Of a stretch of 64,000 nt of DNA, positions 12,731-25,010 are shown one piece after another. Numbering within the stretch: position 1 is the stretch's first letter; each line of letters begins with the position of its first letter. This DNA comes from Aphelenchoides besseyi. Lineage: Eukaryota > Nematoda > Chromadorea > Rhabditida > Aphelenchoididae. Location of the stretch: NCBI GenBank assembly GCA_024699855.1, contig JAMPIQ010000002.1:8432001-8496000 (forward strand), read 5' to 3'. The notes under the pieces are model-generated. The model worked only from the letters and a program-made list of their open reading frames with translations, was not told the DNA's origin and ran no database searches. The translations under genes and the position numbers were made by a program.

Positions 12731-13903
12731 GCATTCGGTTTCCATGTCCGGATTTCATCGCATTCCTTTCGCGAACTTTTTCATCGGTCTCTTTACTGCT
12801 AATCAGTCATCTCTAAACGATATGTCTATTCTGTTACTTTAACGCAAATGTTAGTATTTCTGCAAGTGTGCGTAAAATTGCTGATCGTTCTTGTCCAGCT
12901 GACGAATTACAAATAAATTCGATTGTTATTTGAAATTCAATAGTCTGTGAGATGGTTAGTTTGTATGGGATCTATTTTACAAGAACGTCTGTTTACACTC
13001 ATCAATTTCGTTTCTTTCTTATCGGACAAATTTAAATATAGTTGGCGCCGAAGTTTTATAAACGAAAAAAAAGTTTCTCATCGATTTCTAGGCTATTAAG
13101 TGATTGTTGTCTTTGCCAATGAAAATTTATTGATCAAGCGTTTTTGAACTGCGCATGCAAAAGCCATTGCTAACAAGTCTATTTCCTTTTTGTTTGACTA
13201 TGAAACAACAAACAAAAGCAATAAAAGTGGAAGCAAGGAAGTTGTAATCAACTGAATTGACAAAAAGTTGACCAGGATCTTCCTAGCAGCCAACATACTC
13301 GACAGAATTCTCAGACGATCACCAACCCGGATTACCATCTGCGCCGAAGCACAGTTACGCCGGGACCGACCGAGACTCCTGTTGATATCCTGGGTACCGA
13401 AGCACGTGGAAAAACTTTAGAGGGTTTACAGTTTTCCTTCAGGTCTAGTCGAAAGCACTCCTGTACAAGAGACACATTACAAGTAGACACAAGAAGCCGG
13501 AAGCATGTTGTTTTTAAATGAGCTGCTCAATCAAAGCCCCGACTGACCAGTGGGTTGCGAGCAGAGCGAGAGTAGAAAAGAGCAAGTGATTTCCAACTTG
13601 TTCTCTGACTTCTTATCTTCTCAAGAAAACAGTCCGCGCGTTCTCTCGAAAAGAAAGACAGAGAGCCAGTGAGCGCGCTTCTTAGATTAGAAGTGCGTGC
13701 TAATACTTCTAGTAATTTTGGACCATGTAAATCGGAAATGAGTGCTCTAATGTTCATCGATTAGTTGCTTTGGCTAAATGACAAAACAAAACACTAGAAA
13801 GCATTTGAATTGAGTTAATAAACAGTACAAACCACAGAAACATTCTCATGCTAAGGAATCGATTTAAAGTCAAGTTTTATCGAAAAGAATCAGTTTATTG
13901 GAA
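12731..13903. other. Intergenic region with a compositionally distinct island
   Basis: Mostly AT-rich non-coding DNA. From about 13257 to 13505 base composition shifts to more G+C, with an 82-codon plus-strand open frame that lacks any Met (contains STVTPGPTETPVDILG). No domain recognised. A 76-codon minus frame at 13527-13757 is also unsupported. Confidence 0.4.
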
Positions 13904-14483
13904 TTAATTGACTCGTTTATTTGGTGGTTGAATTGGAGGATTTGGATCCGTGGCAAGTTGTTCTGCTTTCGGAGCTTTGACGAGCGGAACTCGTGGAGTT
14001 GTGATTGGTGCAACTTCACGGCGTTTTCGTCCCGCGGGTGTACTGAAACTCATGATTTGTGTCGGTGCTGCAGTTCCGCTGGCCCGAGTTAGTGTCGAGT
14101 TGAGCGATCTGTTACAGAAGTCCGTGGTGCAATAACACGCTGAAACGTTTAAATTAATTACACATTCATTCAACTATGCCTACTCAACGTTTGTGTAATG
14201 ATGTCTGCTAAACAGCCTTGTACTGTGATGTTGTGATCACAACGAGCGTTTGGTTGAATGATCGCATAAGAAGGCAATGGAATTTCTATACGATAAAATT
14301 CAGTAGCATAAACTAGACATTTGACTTACGAAGTGCACAGGCGAGAGCATTCGAGCAGGTTGTTTGACACGATGGTTCACTGTTAGAACACTGATAACAT
14401 GTTATAGCAGTGACCAGTTGAATGTCCAGTAAAAATGCTGCAATCAATAGGCAAAACGAGAATTTAATTTGCAAGACACGCAT
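13904..14483 (-). CDS. Secreted Ly6/three-finger-like Cys-rich protein
   Basis: Exons 14483-14330, 14285-14184, 14139-13904 give 163 residues. A signal peptide is clear (MRVLQIKFSFCLLIAAFLL..., cleaved before about residue 27). The mature part has the Ly6-like start TCYQCSN, spaced cysteines (CQTTC, CALC-type spacing, RCD, GCL) and the terminal CYCTTDFCN that marks this fold. After the fold comes a dibasic/furin-like GRKRREV and a Pro-rich tail without a clear GPI signal. The second donor was placed at GTAGGC because only that gives the reading frame into CYCTTDFCN. Nematodes have many such small secreted or membrane-tethered modulators; the partner is unknown. Confidence 0.78.
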
Positions 14484-14775
14484 TTTGTACCAATTTTGAT
14501 CTCCAACTGAATGTTACCTTCCACACGCGGGTTTCTTTTATAGATTGAAGCGATCATGCGATGAGATGATCTGCTTGTACCGCCGCATTGAATTCGATGA
14601 ATTCGTCAGATAATCGTTCATTTAAAACAAATGCAATCCCTAGGTTCAAATCTACGTATCTTTTCCTCATTCATTCATGTCCGATCATCGTGAAGCCAAT
14701 CAGATTCGTAGAAAAAGTTTATTCACAATTTGTAAGAACACTCAAAGAGACAAACGGGATAGAAATGTCCTTCGA

Positions 14776-17700
14776 TTAGACGGTCGTAACACTGAGAATA
14801 CCACCGTGCGGACGCAAAGTTGGATCACGTGCTCCATGTATCAACATCTCCTGAAGAGTCGTATACTTGTCGAAGAACTGATGACCATTACGACGCATTT
14901 GTTTTCGATGCGATAGCTCGTGGATTAGACGTTCCGGTGCACCAGCGGCTTGTTTGGCATTAAGTAGTTCGTTTCGTTTTTGCTTTCGTTCACGTTGTCG
15001 TTCCAAATGTTGTTTTCTTTGCTGTCGGGTCCAAAACTTCCCAGTCTTCAGTTCACTTCCCGCATCGTCGTCAGTACTTAGACCCGTTCGTTCACGATTC
15101 AATTGCTCTTCACGAGCCTTCAACACCTGAGCTCGTAGTGGACGGCGAGTTACGTATCGACTTCCATCAGCTCTTCGTTTTACCTAAGAATATAATCAAT
15201 TTTCTTCGTTCAATGATCGTCTCTTACCTTCCACTCGAAATTGCCGCTTTGCTGACGATTATCTTGAACAGTATGATAGTCAGTTAATTGATCGGAAGGT
15301 GCAATTGTCGAGGGCGGAAGATTTGACGTTGTTGGTCTCAGTGTATGGAAGGCAGAGTCTCCACCAAAGGCTTGTCGAAGTAGTCGTTGTTGGAATTCGA
15401 TTGTTTCGGTCAATCGATCGGGTGTTGTGTACATTGTCATAAATCTAGAATAAGTGTAAAAATAATGAAGGCTAAAATCTCTTGCGACAAATCACGTCTA
15501 TAAGTTTTAATTAACACGAGATTTACGCATTTTGTTGCCATTAGTCGTTCATTTGACCTTCTGATTCTGACGAAATAGTCAGTGTTCTTGCCCCAGTCTT
15601 TTTTAGTTATACCCATTGGTATCAAAGCAGTTTCTTCGCCATCTAAATCTATTTCGTTGTTTTCTGGTCGCTCAAAAATGATCGCTTTTGATATTGACAT
15701 CCGATTAACTCTCTCAACTTATAAGCCATGAAAGTCACTGGGTTGTAAACGAGATACTTTTGATTCACAGATTTTACTCACATTTTGTCATCTCACCAGA
15801 TTAATTTCAATCGTTATGTAAATTCTCTTTCCCAGTTCTCCCTGGATTACAGAGCTCATGATGGTTTCTGTTCGGGTCAACTGGCGCAGTTCATATATTC
15901 ACTTTACATCATTTCCATGATACTCGAGTGACAGAACACTTTAAGAGCATTAAAATTGACGACAATACTATTTAAAAACGAGCAGAAGGTCGAACGTTTG
16001 TTGAAATTTCGTTCGTAATTTTAATCGCAATTATGCAAAATACGAAATGGGCGAAGGTCAATTCGTAGTTCACAAAGACAGGACAACGAATGATCATTGA
16101 GACGAAACTGAATGTTTACGAAACGATAAACAAGAAGAAAAACATACCGATAAGCATTTGTCGCCGGTTCAACGTTTGTAGCCGACGGTTGTAGACGTGG
16201 ACGACGAAAATCTCGAGCTTCGGGCACCGGTTGAGAAGGCAACGGAGGTTGAATGGCAAAGCGCGGTAATCGAAACTGATTAGCTGGTTGTGAAGCAACT
16301 GGTGTTTCAATAGTATGATAAGCATGCTCTGAAGCTGGAGATAATGGTCCAACGTTCAGCTTCTTTTGTGCAACAGTCAAATGAATGGGGCGTGGCGGTG
16401 GTACGTGGCCGAGAAGTTCGTTTTTGTTCGGAGTCGATCTACAGCTATCGCCGCCTGTATTGTAAGCAGAAGAAGTGGTTTCGTCGTAAGCATTACGGCG
16501 TACAGATTTCGGTGTCAACGGTGTTGAGTTGAAATATAGATTCATTGATTTTGGTTGAACAGCCGTCATCTGTGGTTGAGTTTCGGTTTCACGTGTCAAT
16601 TTTGTTGTCTGGTCGATTGAGTTTTTGGTGTTCTGTGAAAGACGTTCGATCATTTGCATTAACGATGAAGCTTGTTCCGCTTGTTCGGCCGCTGATCGTT
16701 GTTGTTGAGAATTGGCTGATTCTCGTCGATTCATCAATCGTGCACATTCCAATCGAATGTTCTCCATTTCGTTATGCAAATGAGCGAGTTCACGCTCGAA
16801 CGTTCTTTCCATTGATGCACGAGATTTTGTTGGCAATCGTCGATCGTCTGCTTCAGCGACAGGTGTTAAAACAGCGACGGGATGTTCAGAATCCGAATCG
16901 GTAGTACGCGATAATCCGGAGTCTTTTTCATGTTCGTGTGCTGCACTATTCTCCGTACTATCATCGTTTTCGGCCAATGGACCAAGAGACAGTTTGCCTA
17001 CAGCCGTCGAAGTTCCTTCTTCCACAACCACGTGCTCCTCTTCATCCTCAGCTCCTTGCTATAAATTCGAGTTGAATCCGAACAATCCGGTCAATTACCT
17101 CGTTCGACGGTCGTGCTAAAAGCAGAGTAACACGCTCTGATTGACGTGCAAACTGTCTCATTGCATCGTCGCGATTTCGAACATCAGCGCCGTTCACTTG
17201 CAAAATCTGATCGCCAACTCTCACCCGACCGCTTCTTTCCGCTACACTTCCACTTTCCAACTGAAACAACCAATTTGCAGGTACGTTAGAACCGAAGGAC
17301 TGTTGACGTGAACTTACTTGACTAACAAAAATGTCCGTATCTTTTTCGTCAAGTCCTCCGTAACAGAGCGTAAGACCAAGTCGTTGACAACTAGCAGATC
17401 GTCGCAATTCGACTTCCTGAAAGATGATCATTGAATATTATCTTACACAACCAAGTTCATGATCTTTAAGAGTTCATATTCGAACCAATTCGATTCTCTT
17501 GCTGAGGGTCATGATAATCCAAAGCACTCACAGCGATTGTCAGTTTGATGTAGACTGACGTGATGCACGGTTTCATTGGAAGAGCGGCAAAATTGCCGTT
17601 CAGCGAAAATCGTGTTCGAAGATTGTAAAGTTTGTCAGTGGGGGAAAAGAATGAGAAAAAACGGAGCAAATCGAGAAGCCTGTGGGCCCTTCACGTCCGG

Positions 17701-20700
17701 CGAAAAGCGATTTTTGATTGGAAATGAGCGGAACGTCAATTTCACAGGCTGCCGAATTTGCGGCCACCACAACGATAAACAACGGGCGTTTAAACTCAAA
17801 ACACCGGGTTCAGAAAATAGATTCAAACTTGTATTATACGAACAATAGAATGGCAAACCATCTCGTTCATTTTCAATCAAATGTTGACATTCAACAGAAA
17901 TTTCAAGAAAAGACGTTAGAGCAACTTCAATCAACTCACCTCATAGTCGATTGGTTCGTTCAACAACAGCAATCGTTCCATGTTGCCGGCAGATGCACTG
18001 AAAAAACAGACACGTTAAAGTGAGATTGAAATCGGATACTCGTTTAGGAGTTTGATGTTTGAACAAGAACTATCGGTTGGAAGTACCGTAAGACAAAAGA
18101 ACATTACGCTCGAAAAATGTCCAATCTTTTATACTCTCGAATCGACTTGTTTGTTGAACGAGAAAAACGATCGGACCATCAATCGCTATGCCGCTCTGCA
18201 AAGTGCAAAGATTTCACACCTGTCAGATTTCCTAATTGAAATCCAAACCTTTCTTCGATTCAAAATGTCTACTAGTGGAGAAGACAGAAAATTTATGTAC
18301 AGAATTGATTCCAATTGGCCACACGAATCCAAACGTTTTGGATCGTTCAAGCAGCTCCATTTCATCCAACAACTAATGACCCTCCGGCATTCTTTCGACG
18401 AGTTCATATCGTTTATTGAACGATCCACTCGCCGAACAACAAATGGCCCAATAAAACATAACACACGGCCGGTATTTTGATTCTCAAACATTTCCACACA
18501 AAATACCTTCAAATTCAAATGTCTTACTTTTCATAGTCGGACATCAAATTATCGTAATCGGAATACATCTTCGAATAAACTTCCGGAGAAATGACCTTTG
18601 TTAAGAAATGCGGCAAATGCGATTAACGTTTTCGAAACTTTGACTCGAAACCAATTTGTCTTATCGAACAAAAAACTGAGGATGTAAACGCGAAAGTGTA
18701 ATCGCGGTTTGTTCAACAGCAGACGACTCGAAATGATCGAGTTGATCAATCGGCCGCCGTTTGTTCCACAACCACAATAAGACACGACGATTAGGTTTGT
18801 TCAACAACTCTTTCGTGCCCATTCATCTCGTAGCCAAAGGTTTTTTGATTCGACACAAAATGTGAATGTAGAAACAACATTAACGGACTCATTAGTCAAT
18901 TTCGCAAAGTGCTACGAGCTATATGTCTCAACGATAAAAAAAATGAGTCGTGGATGAGTTGATTGGAATGAAAACAAAACGAAAATCTTGGCGTTCCAAT
19001 GAGCCAACCAAAGTGCCCGACTTCTCATTATCAGCGGTCCGAAGAATCAAAACAGCCAATTTTTACTTCTAAACCCACGGCTTTGGGACGAAGACGGATG
19101 GCTTTTTGATCATGCAAACACCCGACTGGAGGATAATCAAAGTCTTGTGGCATGCGCTCAATCTTCCATCCGACCAATCTCTCAGTGAAATGCGATTGGT
19201 GTCCGATTTTCATTTGCAATGAAGAGGAATTTGACAGATACGGACAGTTTGTCAAACCGATTGCAGGTTCAGGTTGCTTGTTAAAACTTACGGTATTTCT
19301 TCGTAGATGTCTTCTTCTTCGAGTAAAAGACCATCGTCCTCTTCAATGTCGCTGACCGGATCGGTTTGAGTTGATGCAGTCCGCAGTTCGTCAGACGGTT
19401 GCGAGACGCCAATTGAAGTCATGAATTCGTGACGCTGATCGTCCGGAATGTCCGTGCTTTCAACTTCACGATAAATTACCTAAAACGACGGTCCTTAAAA
19501 GCCCAGAAACAGTTAGCGATAATAAAGTATACTGCCGTTGTAATAAGAGCAAACAAAAAAAGATGTGAAATCATTGTCACATTCTTCCAGACTTTGTTTT
19601 TTGTACTCAAGAGACTCTTCGGCTTTTTTGTTCACCGCAGTCGTTTGTCCTTATCGTGCAATTCGATCAAAGAAACATGACCCCACGAATGTGAAACTTT
19701 GGTCCCCATGAGGTGCGAAAATCTCAATGAGCCACTACTCGCAAACACCATGATCACACTCCAGGGAGTCGAACTTTTTCACTTCACCGTACAACCGAAA
19801 GCACCGCTCCGGAAGACTGGACGAGTCAAATGGATGAGAAAATTGGGCGGATAAACGCGCGCGAACTTTCGACTTCCTTTCGGTACTCAAATCAAAACGT
19901 GCGGACAAAAACAAGAGTAAAATCCCAACATCCGGTTGGCAAATTTTAATGAAATGTTGAGCCAGTAACTGCGCAGCTGTCTCCATTAATTTGTTTCGAT
20001 TCTGTCGTTTAGATAGTCAGTTTGGTTGAAGCAAACTATCCGACAGTGCAAGCTTGATACTCGACCATCTATAGACTGACTGTCTATCCAAGCACGCACA
20101 TCAGAAGACCAATTGGCAAGCGATGAGAAAACAGATCTCCGACTGCTCATTCACGATTCGAATTTCGTTTCATGACGTCAGTGGATCGAAGTTTTCATGG
20201 CCCTTAAAACTGATAACAAAAATAACCACAGAAAAATTTTTTGCCTTTTAATTGGAAGAGAAATCCACCGAAAATGATTGTACTTCCGATTGATAACATA
20301 AAACAAGAGAACGGAAATCGAATTGAAGAAAAAAAGTCATTTCTTTGTCCAATTTTGTGTCTTTGATTTCCGAAAGCAATTTCCTTTTGACCACAAGACA
20401 CGAGCACAAACCTGAGCTCGAGGTCACTGGATTTAATTGTTGTTCGAGACGTAATTCCAACAAAGATCTCGTTGTCATCGAACAAATTCACGAACGTTTA
20501 GCCCAATCAACGGCACCTTTTTCGGACCATTACCTGCAGCTAACGACCAATTCCGGCCATTCCGACGGGCAAACAAAAACTCTTCCACTTACTGTAAGAA
20601 TGGTCACTTCACGAGAACACTCCAATTTGCGCTAAAAAGTGCTAAACGAGTGTCAACGCGTGGCCACGAGGTCAAGTGCGCGACCGTGTAAGTTGAGAGC

Positions 20701-22382
20701 TCGACTGTTGTGGCAATTCCGATGGGACGTGAGGAAAATGCCAAAAAATGGGAACGAGCAAAAACTCAGAGGCCACTCAACGACGATGATGAGCAGTCAC
20801 TTCAGAATACGAAGCGCCAAATTTACGCGCAAACTTGCGAAAAAATCTCTCGGTTATTCAATGGGGAATCAAAAGTTGAACCGGATATCACGCCCAGTCA
20901 AAACCATTTCATGCGAACAGAAAACGCGCAGTTAACGATCCACATCAGGTACCTGAGTCATCGAATGAGTCACATTGCCGGCGAAGAACAATCGTCGGTT
21001 ACACGCTAACGACTTTAATCGGTCGGCTTGAGGAAATGGACAATAAAACGGTCAACATCTGAATGTTGTGTCCATTAATTCCCGTTTTATCGCCCTCACG
21101 TATGTGTTTGAACAAGTGGAACCAAAAGCAAGGAATTTTCCAGGGCTGAGAAGTCGCATAAAGCACAAACACAAACATGGGCATCTAAGAGAATAGACGA
21201 CGGTTTTCATTCCTTTGAATTTCACAGAATCTCAAATCATGGTCGCTGCAAATGCAAAGATTGTGTCGCATGATCCGCGAAAAGGGCCGTCAACTCAAAA
21301 GATGGTCATTGTTAAATGAATAAGGACCGAATATCACGCAAACCGCTGCCTAGGACAATTGTGTACGAAACAGTCTGCTGGTAGTTCTCGTTCCAGCAAT
21401 CTCTTACCAACTATAAGATATGGTTCGAGTAATTTTAATGGTCAGTTCAAAAATTTTACGAAAAAATGCGTCGCTTAAGTTGCCATGGAGAAATGGAAGT
21501 CGTTTTGTACAAATTCATTGAGTAAACCAAACGGTCATTCGCGCACTTTCTTTTCAGTCAACTAACCTCTTTGAATGGGTGCACGTCACGGGTACAACAG
21601 AAAAGACGTTTAAACCACATGATATTCGCAATTGAAGCCGCTCAATTGGAATGTTTTACCGCGAGCTTCTTATGAGAACTCGAATCCACGAAATTTGAAT
21701 GCGCTCCTTGAACTAGAACCCAACGGTTCAGGTTGGTGAAATGGGCAGACCATCTATCAATGCCCGGAAGGCTCATGAGCACAAAAAGGAGCTGCGGTCA
21801 ACGAAACCGCCAAATAAGCCAACGCAGAGGAGGAGTCGTAAATTGGCGGACGGTATGGTCGAGAATACGATTCCAGCAGTGGCGTTAAAATGCTCATAAA
21901 AGAGGGAATGATCCAATGGCTTTCAAGTCCCAAAAGGAATTTGCGCGCTTAATAGGAAGAGTTTAATTTGGCGTAAGATAAACATTCACGGGTGAAAGAG
22001 ACGGTTCTTGAAAAAACAGGTCAATCGCTTTGCACACAAACCGATCGAATAGTAAATCCGAAAGCCACAACGGTTACCGACAAGTCGAATCACACGCTCA
22101 CTAACGAGAGTCAGCGCCATATGTCAATTCGCATGTCAGATGAATAGAATGTCCGTTAGTGGGACCCGAAAGAACACAAATCGCCAATAAAACGACGATC
22201 TTGACCGCCTCTAATTGGAACCATTTACTTGCAAACACTTTGCCCAGTGTTACAATTTTTGCTTAGGAAACCTCGAAACTCACGTTCTCGTCCATCTGAC
22301 CGTTCAGTTGCATTAGTTGAACGTAGTCGCAAAGTAGTGCGTGTAGTCTTTCGATCACTTCGGATGACAATCTTGACGTCAT
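14776..22382 (-). CDS. PDZRN3/PDZRN4/PDZD4-like PDZ scaffold protein, two alternative first exons
   Basis: Cytoplasmic PDZ adaptor. Exons read downward: first exon 22382-22284 (33 residues) or 21620-21567 (18 residues, MWFKRLFCCTRDVHPFKE), then 19479-19292, 18595-18528, 17997-17940, 17416-17318, 17260-17099, 17058-16148, 15444-15228, 15183-14776; about 720 residues. One PDZ domain spans the 17416 and 17260 exons (ELRRSASCQRLGLTLCYGG ... GDQILQVNG). Hallmarks shared with the vertebrate proteins: TQTD before the PDZ, HEKDSGLSRT, SSAYNTGGDSCRSTP, the EWKVKRRADGSRYVTRRP block, and a C-terminal PDZ ligand LSVTTV. RING, TRAF-type finger and first PDZ were not found. The CC motif in the short first exon resembles the palmitoylatable start of PDZD4. 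The join 19292 to 18595 is out of phase by hand, so a microexon is probably missed. Confidence 0.85.
15445..15712 (-). other. Intronic open frame in the PDZ gene
   Basis: An 87-codon frame starting with ATG 15700 (MSISKAIIFERPENNEIDLDG) has gene-like codons but sits inside the 16147-15445 intron. Flanking exons join perfectly without it. It could be an alternative first or skipped exon. Confidence 0.25.
19493..21566. other. Long 5' intron of the PDZ gene
   Basis: Low coding potential on both strands; frames such as 19735-19986 lack domain or splice support. The shorter alternative first exon (21620-21567) lies at its upstream edge, so an internal promoter is likely just beyond 21620. Confidence 0.4.
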
Positions 22383-22938
22383 TTCGACAGCTGAAACGTG
22401 TGACCGTGAGTTACCGCAAAGTTGATATACGAAAGTGGACGACCGAAAACAATTTCAATTAAACCAACTGGCCGTCCAAATGGAAACGCGGCAAAAATGC
22501 AAATCTTCGAGAGAAAGTCTCTCGCGCACTTGTCCAAAATTCATGACATGCGTCTGTCGGGTAAATTGAAGGGGAACGTCAAACCGCGCAGTCGACGGAT
22601 CTGATAAGAACGTTTAATACGGAGGTCATTCGTCTTCAGAAATGGACATCAGGATGCAAATTTCGAAACACAAAAACCGGAGGCCGATTACAACGAAATT
22701 GAAAGTTTTTGTAAAAAACAAAAAAAATGTTTCAGAAAACGTTGTCCATCGATAGAAGTCAACGGGTCTCCATTTCGTTAATCCACACCGATTTGTCAAT
22801 GGGCGCCATTCTCGAAGTTCTTCGAGTGCTGAATTGAGAACACAACCAATAAAGAAAATGTGTTTTATTATTCGTCTCAGCATCCAATAAATTAAAAATC
22901 CAAAAGACTCGATTGCAACAGAGATCATCATGAAGACT

Positions 22939-24372
22939 CTAATAATCGTCGAAATCACTTAACACCTCGCCGCCACTCCAATCCTCTTCGTATTGATCGT
23001 CTTCTGCGAATTCGTAGCCCAGTTCCAAGTCGACATCCAGATTATCATCAACGACGTCTTTATATTCGTGTTCCGTCAACATCAAAACTTCGATTTTGAA
23101 CTGAATGAACGTTGGAAGAGGAGTCGGAAGATAGTGTTTCACGAACATGTACTGGGTTTTCTCGTCGTCAAAAGACGTAGCCAAATTGAACGGTTCGTGT
23201 TTGATCAACTTTTGTGTCCAGCAAATATCAAAGTCCTGCAATAATAAGCGATTAGGTCAACGACTTCGAAACCAACCATATCCGGCGACATCCAGTCGTT
23301 GATTTCCATATTAACGTATAGTTTTTCCAACATATCGACCAAAGCTGAACACAATTTGAGGATGTTGGAATAAAACTCGAGAATGGTTTCCGTGAAAATG
23401 TCGATTTGTCCCTAAATCATAAACGACTTCATTTGAACACCGTTCAATTACCGCTCTTCCACGTAAAGTCAAATGGAATTCGACCACCGACGGAAAACAA
23501 GCTTTGAGTTTTTCAATCAACGGCTGAACGTCGTTCAATAAATCCAAACGATCAACATCAATGGCCAACGACTTGAAGTCTTGTTGAATTGGTTTAGTAC
23601 TGAAATATGAACATAAAATTGATACTAAACGATAACAAATCTTGAAACAAAGTCTGTTAATTCGTCGAAGCTAATTGCCGAAAGATCCAATTGATGAATC
23701 CGATGACGAGCGAGTTGTGTCCACTCTTCTGAAAGTTCTTTGGATTAATGACTTCTTTTAATACTCACCTTCGATCAGGATGCTGGACGGCTTGAAAACT
23801 TCCAATTTCATTTGCGGTGCGTTGATTAAGTTTGAAGCTGAGGATTCCAAATGCAAAAGATTCGGAGCCAATTGATGAAACAGTTCTTCAGGCGAACCAT
23901 TAGAAATTCTCAACTTTTTGACATCTAAAATACCAGATAGTTACACAGGTAAAGACAATATAAGTACTGGCTGGGTTGTTTCTTATAACATCGATTTCAT
24001 AGCCATCTTCATCCTCGTATGTGCTCAGATCAACACCAAAACTCGTGGTTAGAGAGCGAATAAAAAAAGCCACAAGATTGTTATCCATGTAGAAACTGGC
24101 GCGTTTTGGACCATTAGAATCGTATTCGAACTCCACCAACCATTCATCACCAAAAAATTTGATCCACAATTCGCGGTAAAGTAAATTCATCTCGATCATA
24201 TGAATTCGGGACAACTTCTAAACAACATCCTAAACCAAGAGATTCATAAGCCGAAACTTACCAACAACTGCAGAAACACTTTCAACTGTTCGTTCTTTTC
24301 GACATCCCTCATAATATGTCCGATATAAAAACGATTGAACGCCAATCGTGCACCGGTAGTTAAGTTCACCAT
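22939..24372 (-). CDS. Orphan nematode protein with acidic C-terminus
   Basis: I do not recognise the family with confidence; the pattern of degenerate Leu/Ile-rich repeats (HQLDLSAISFDELTDFV) loosely recalls the FTH region of nematode F-box proteins, but no F-box is seen. Exons 24372-24262, 24217-23968, 23924-23769, 23728-23641, 23599-23452, 23411-23277, 23235-22939 give 394 residues with exact phases. The intron 23640-23600 has ordinary length (41 bp) and acceptor but begins AT, not GT. The last 40 residues are strongly acidic and end in SDFDDY. No signal peptide or membrane segment. Confidence 0.7.
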
Positions 24373-25010
24373 TTTAAATTTATCACAAATTTCCAACAAA
24401 AAAGAACAAAATGTGAAGACCGCTCTTAACTAACGACCTCTCACAGTTCTTTTAGTATCCTGCACATCGATGGGCGCATATAGAAAAAGAAGAATGTTCA
24501 CAACGTTTGTCAAAGTTCCAGTCTCCTTCCAACTGAACGACGATCCAGTGGATAATGCAGTTCGTGGTATGCAGCATTCGCTATGCAATGATCTCTATTG
24601 AATTACTTTGAACAGTTTATTTAACAAAAAATTGAAGTTTGCACAACAAAAGCGGAAGGTCATTAAGAAAATTGAACAGCTATCACCGCTTTTAACCCGC
24701 ATTGCAATAGATTTTGGACGAACATAACTGTTGAATGTGGATGTCAATGGAAATTGAACGTATAAATTTGTTCGAACTGTTTGGACGGCAAATGAACAAC
24801 AAGTCCGTGGAAATATCTCCAAGATAGAAACCCGAAAACGTGAGCAATTAATGTTTATCTTAGTCATTAACAACTTTGGAGTGGGAATGAGTGAAACAGT
24901 TCATTGACTAGTTCTCTTAATCGTTGATTAAACAGATCGTACAAAATGCGAAAATATAGTCGAATGCACGAAATAAATGAAGTGGACAAATAGATCACTG
25001 AGACGAGTAG
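24373..25010. other. Intergenic region between orphan gene and SHOC2
   Basis: AT-rich; only unsupported short frames (for example 24595-24873 minus). Contains the promoter of the orphan gene and the 3' end of the SHOC2 gene. Confidence 0.5.

Noticed and set aside
13300..13400. Faint 5S rRNA resemblance
   Set aside because: Only scattered short matches; internal control region and stems do not line up.
17466..17669. Minus-strand frame in a PDZ-gene intron
   Set aside because: The flanking exons (17997-17940 and 17416-17318) join in phase without it, and the joined protein matches the PDZRN family.
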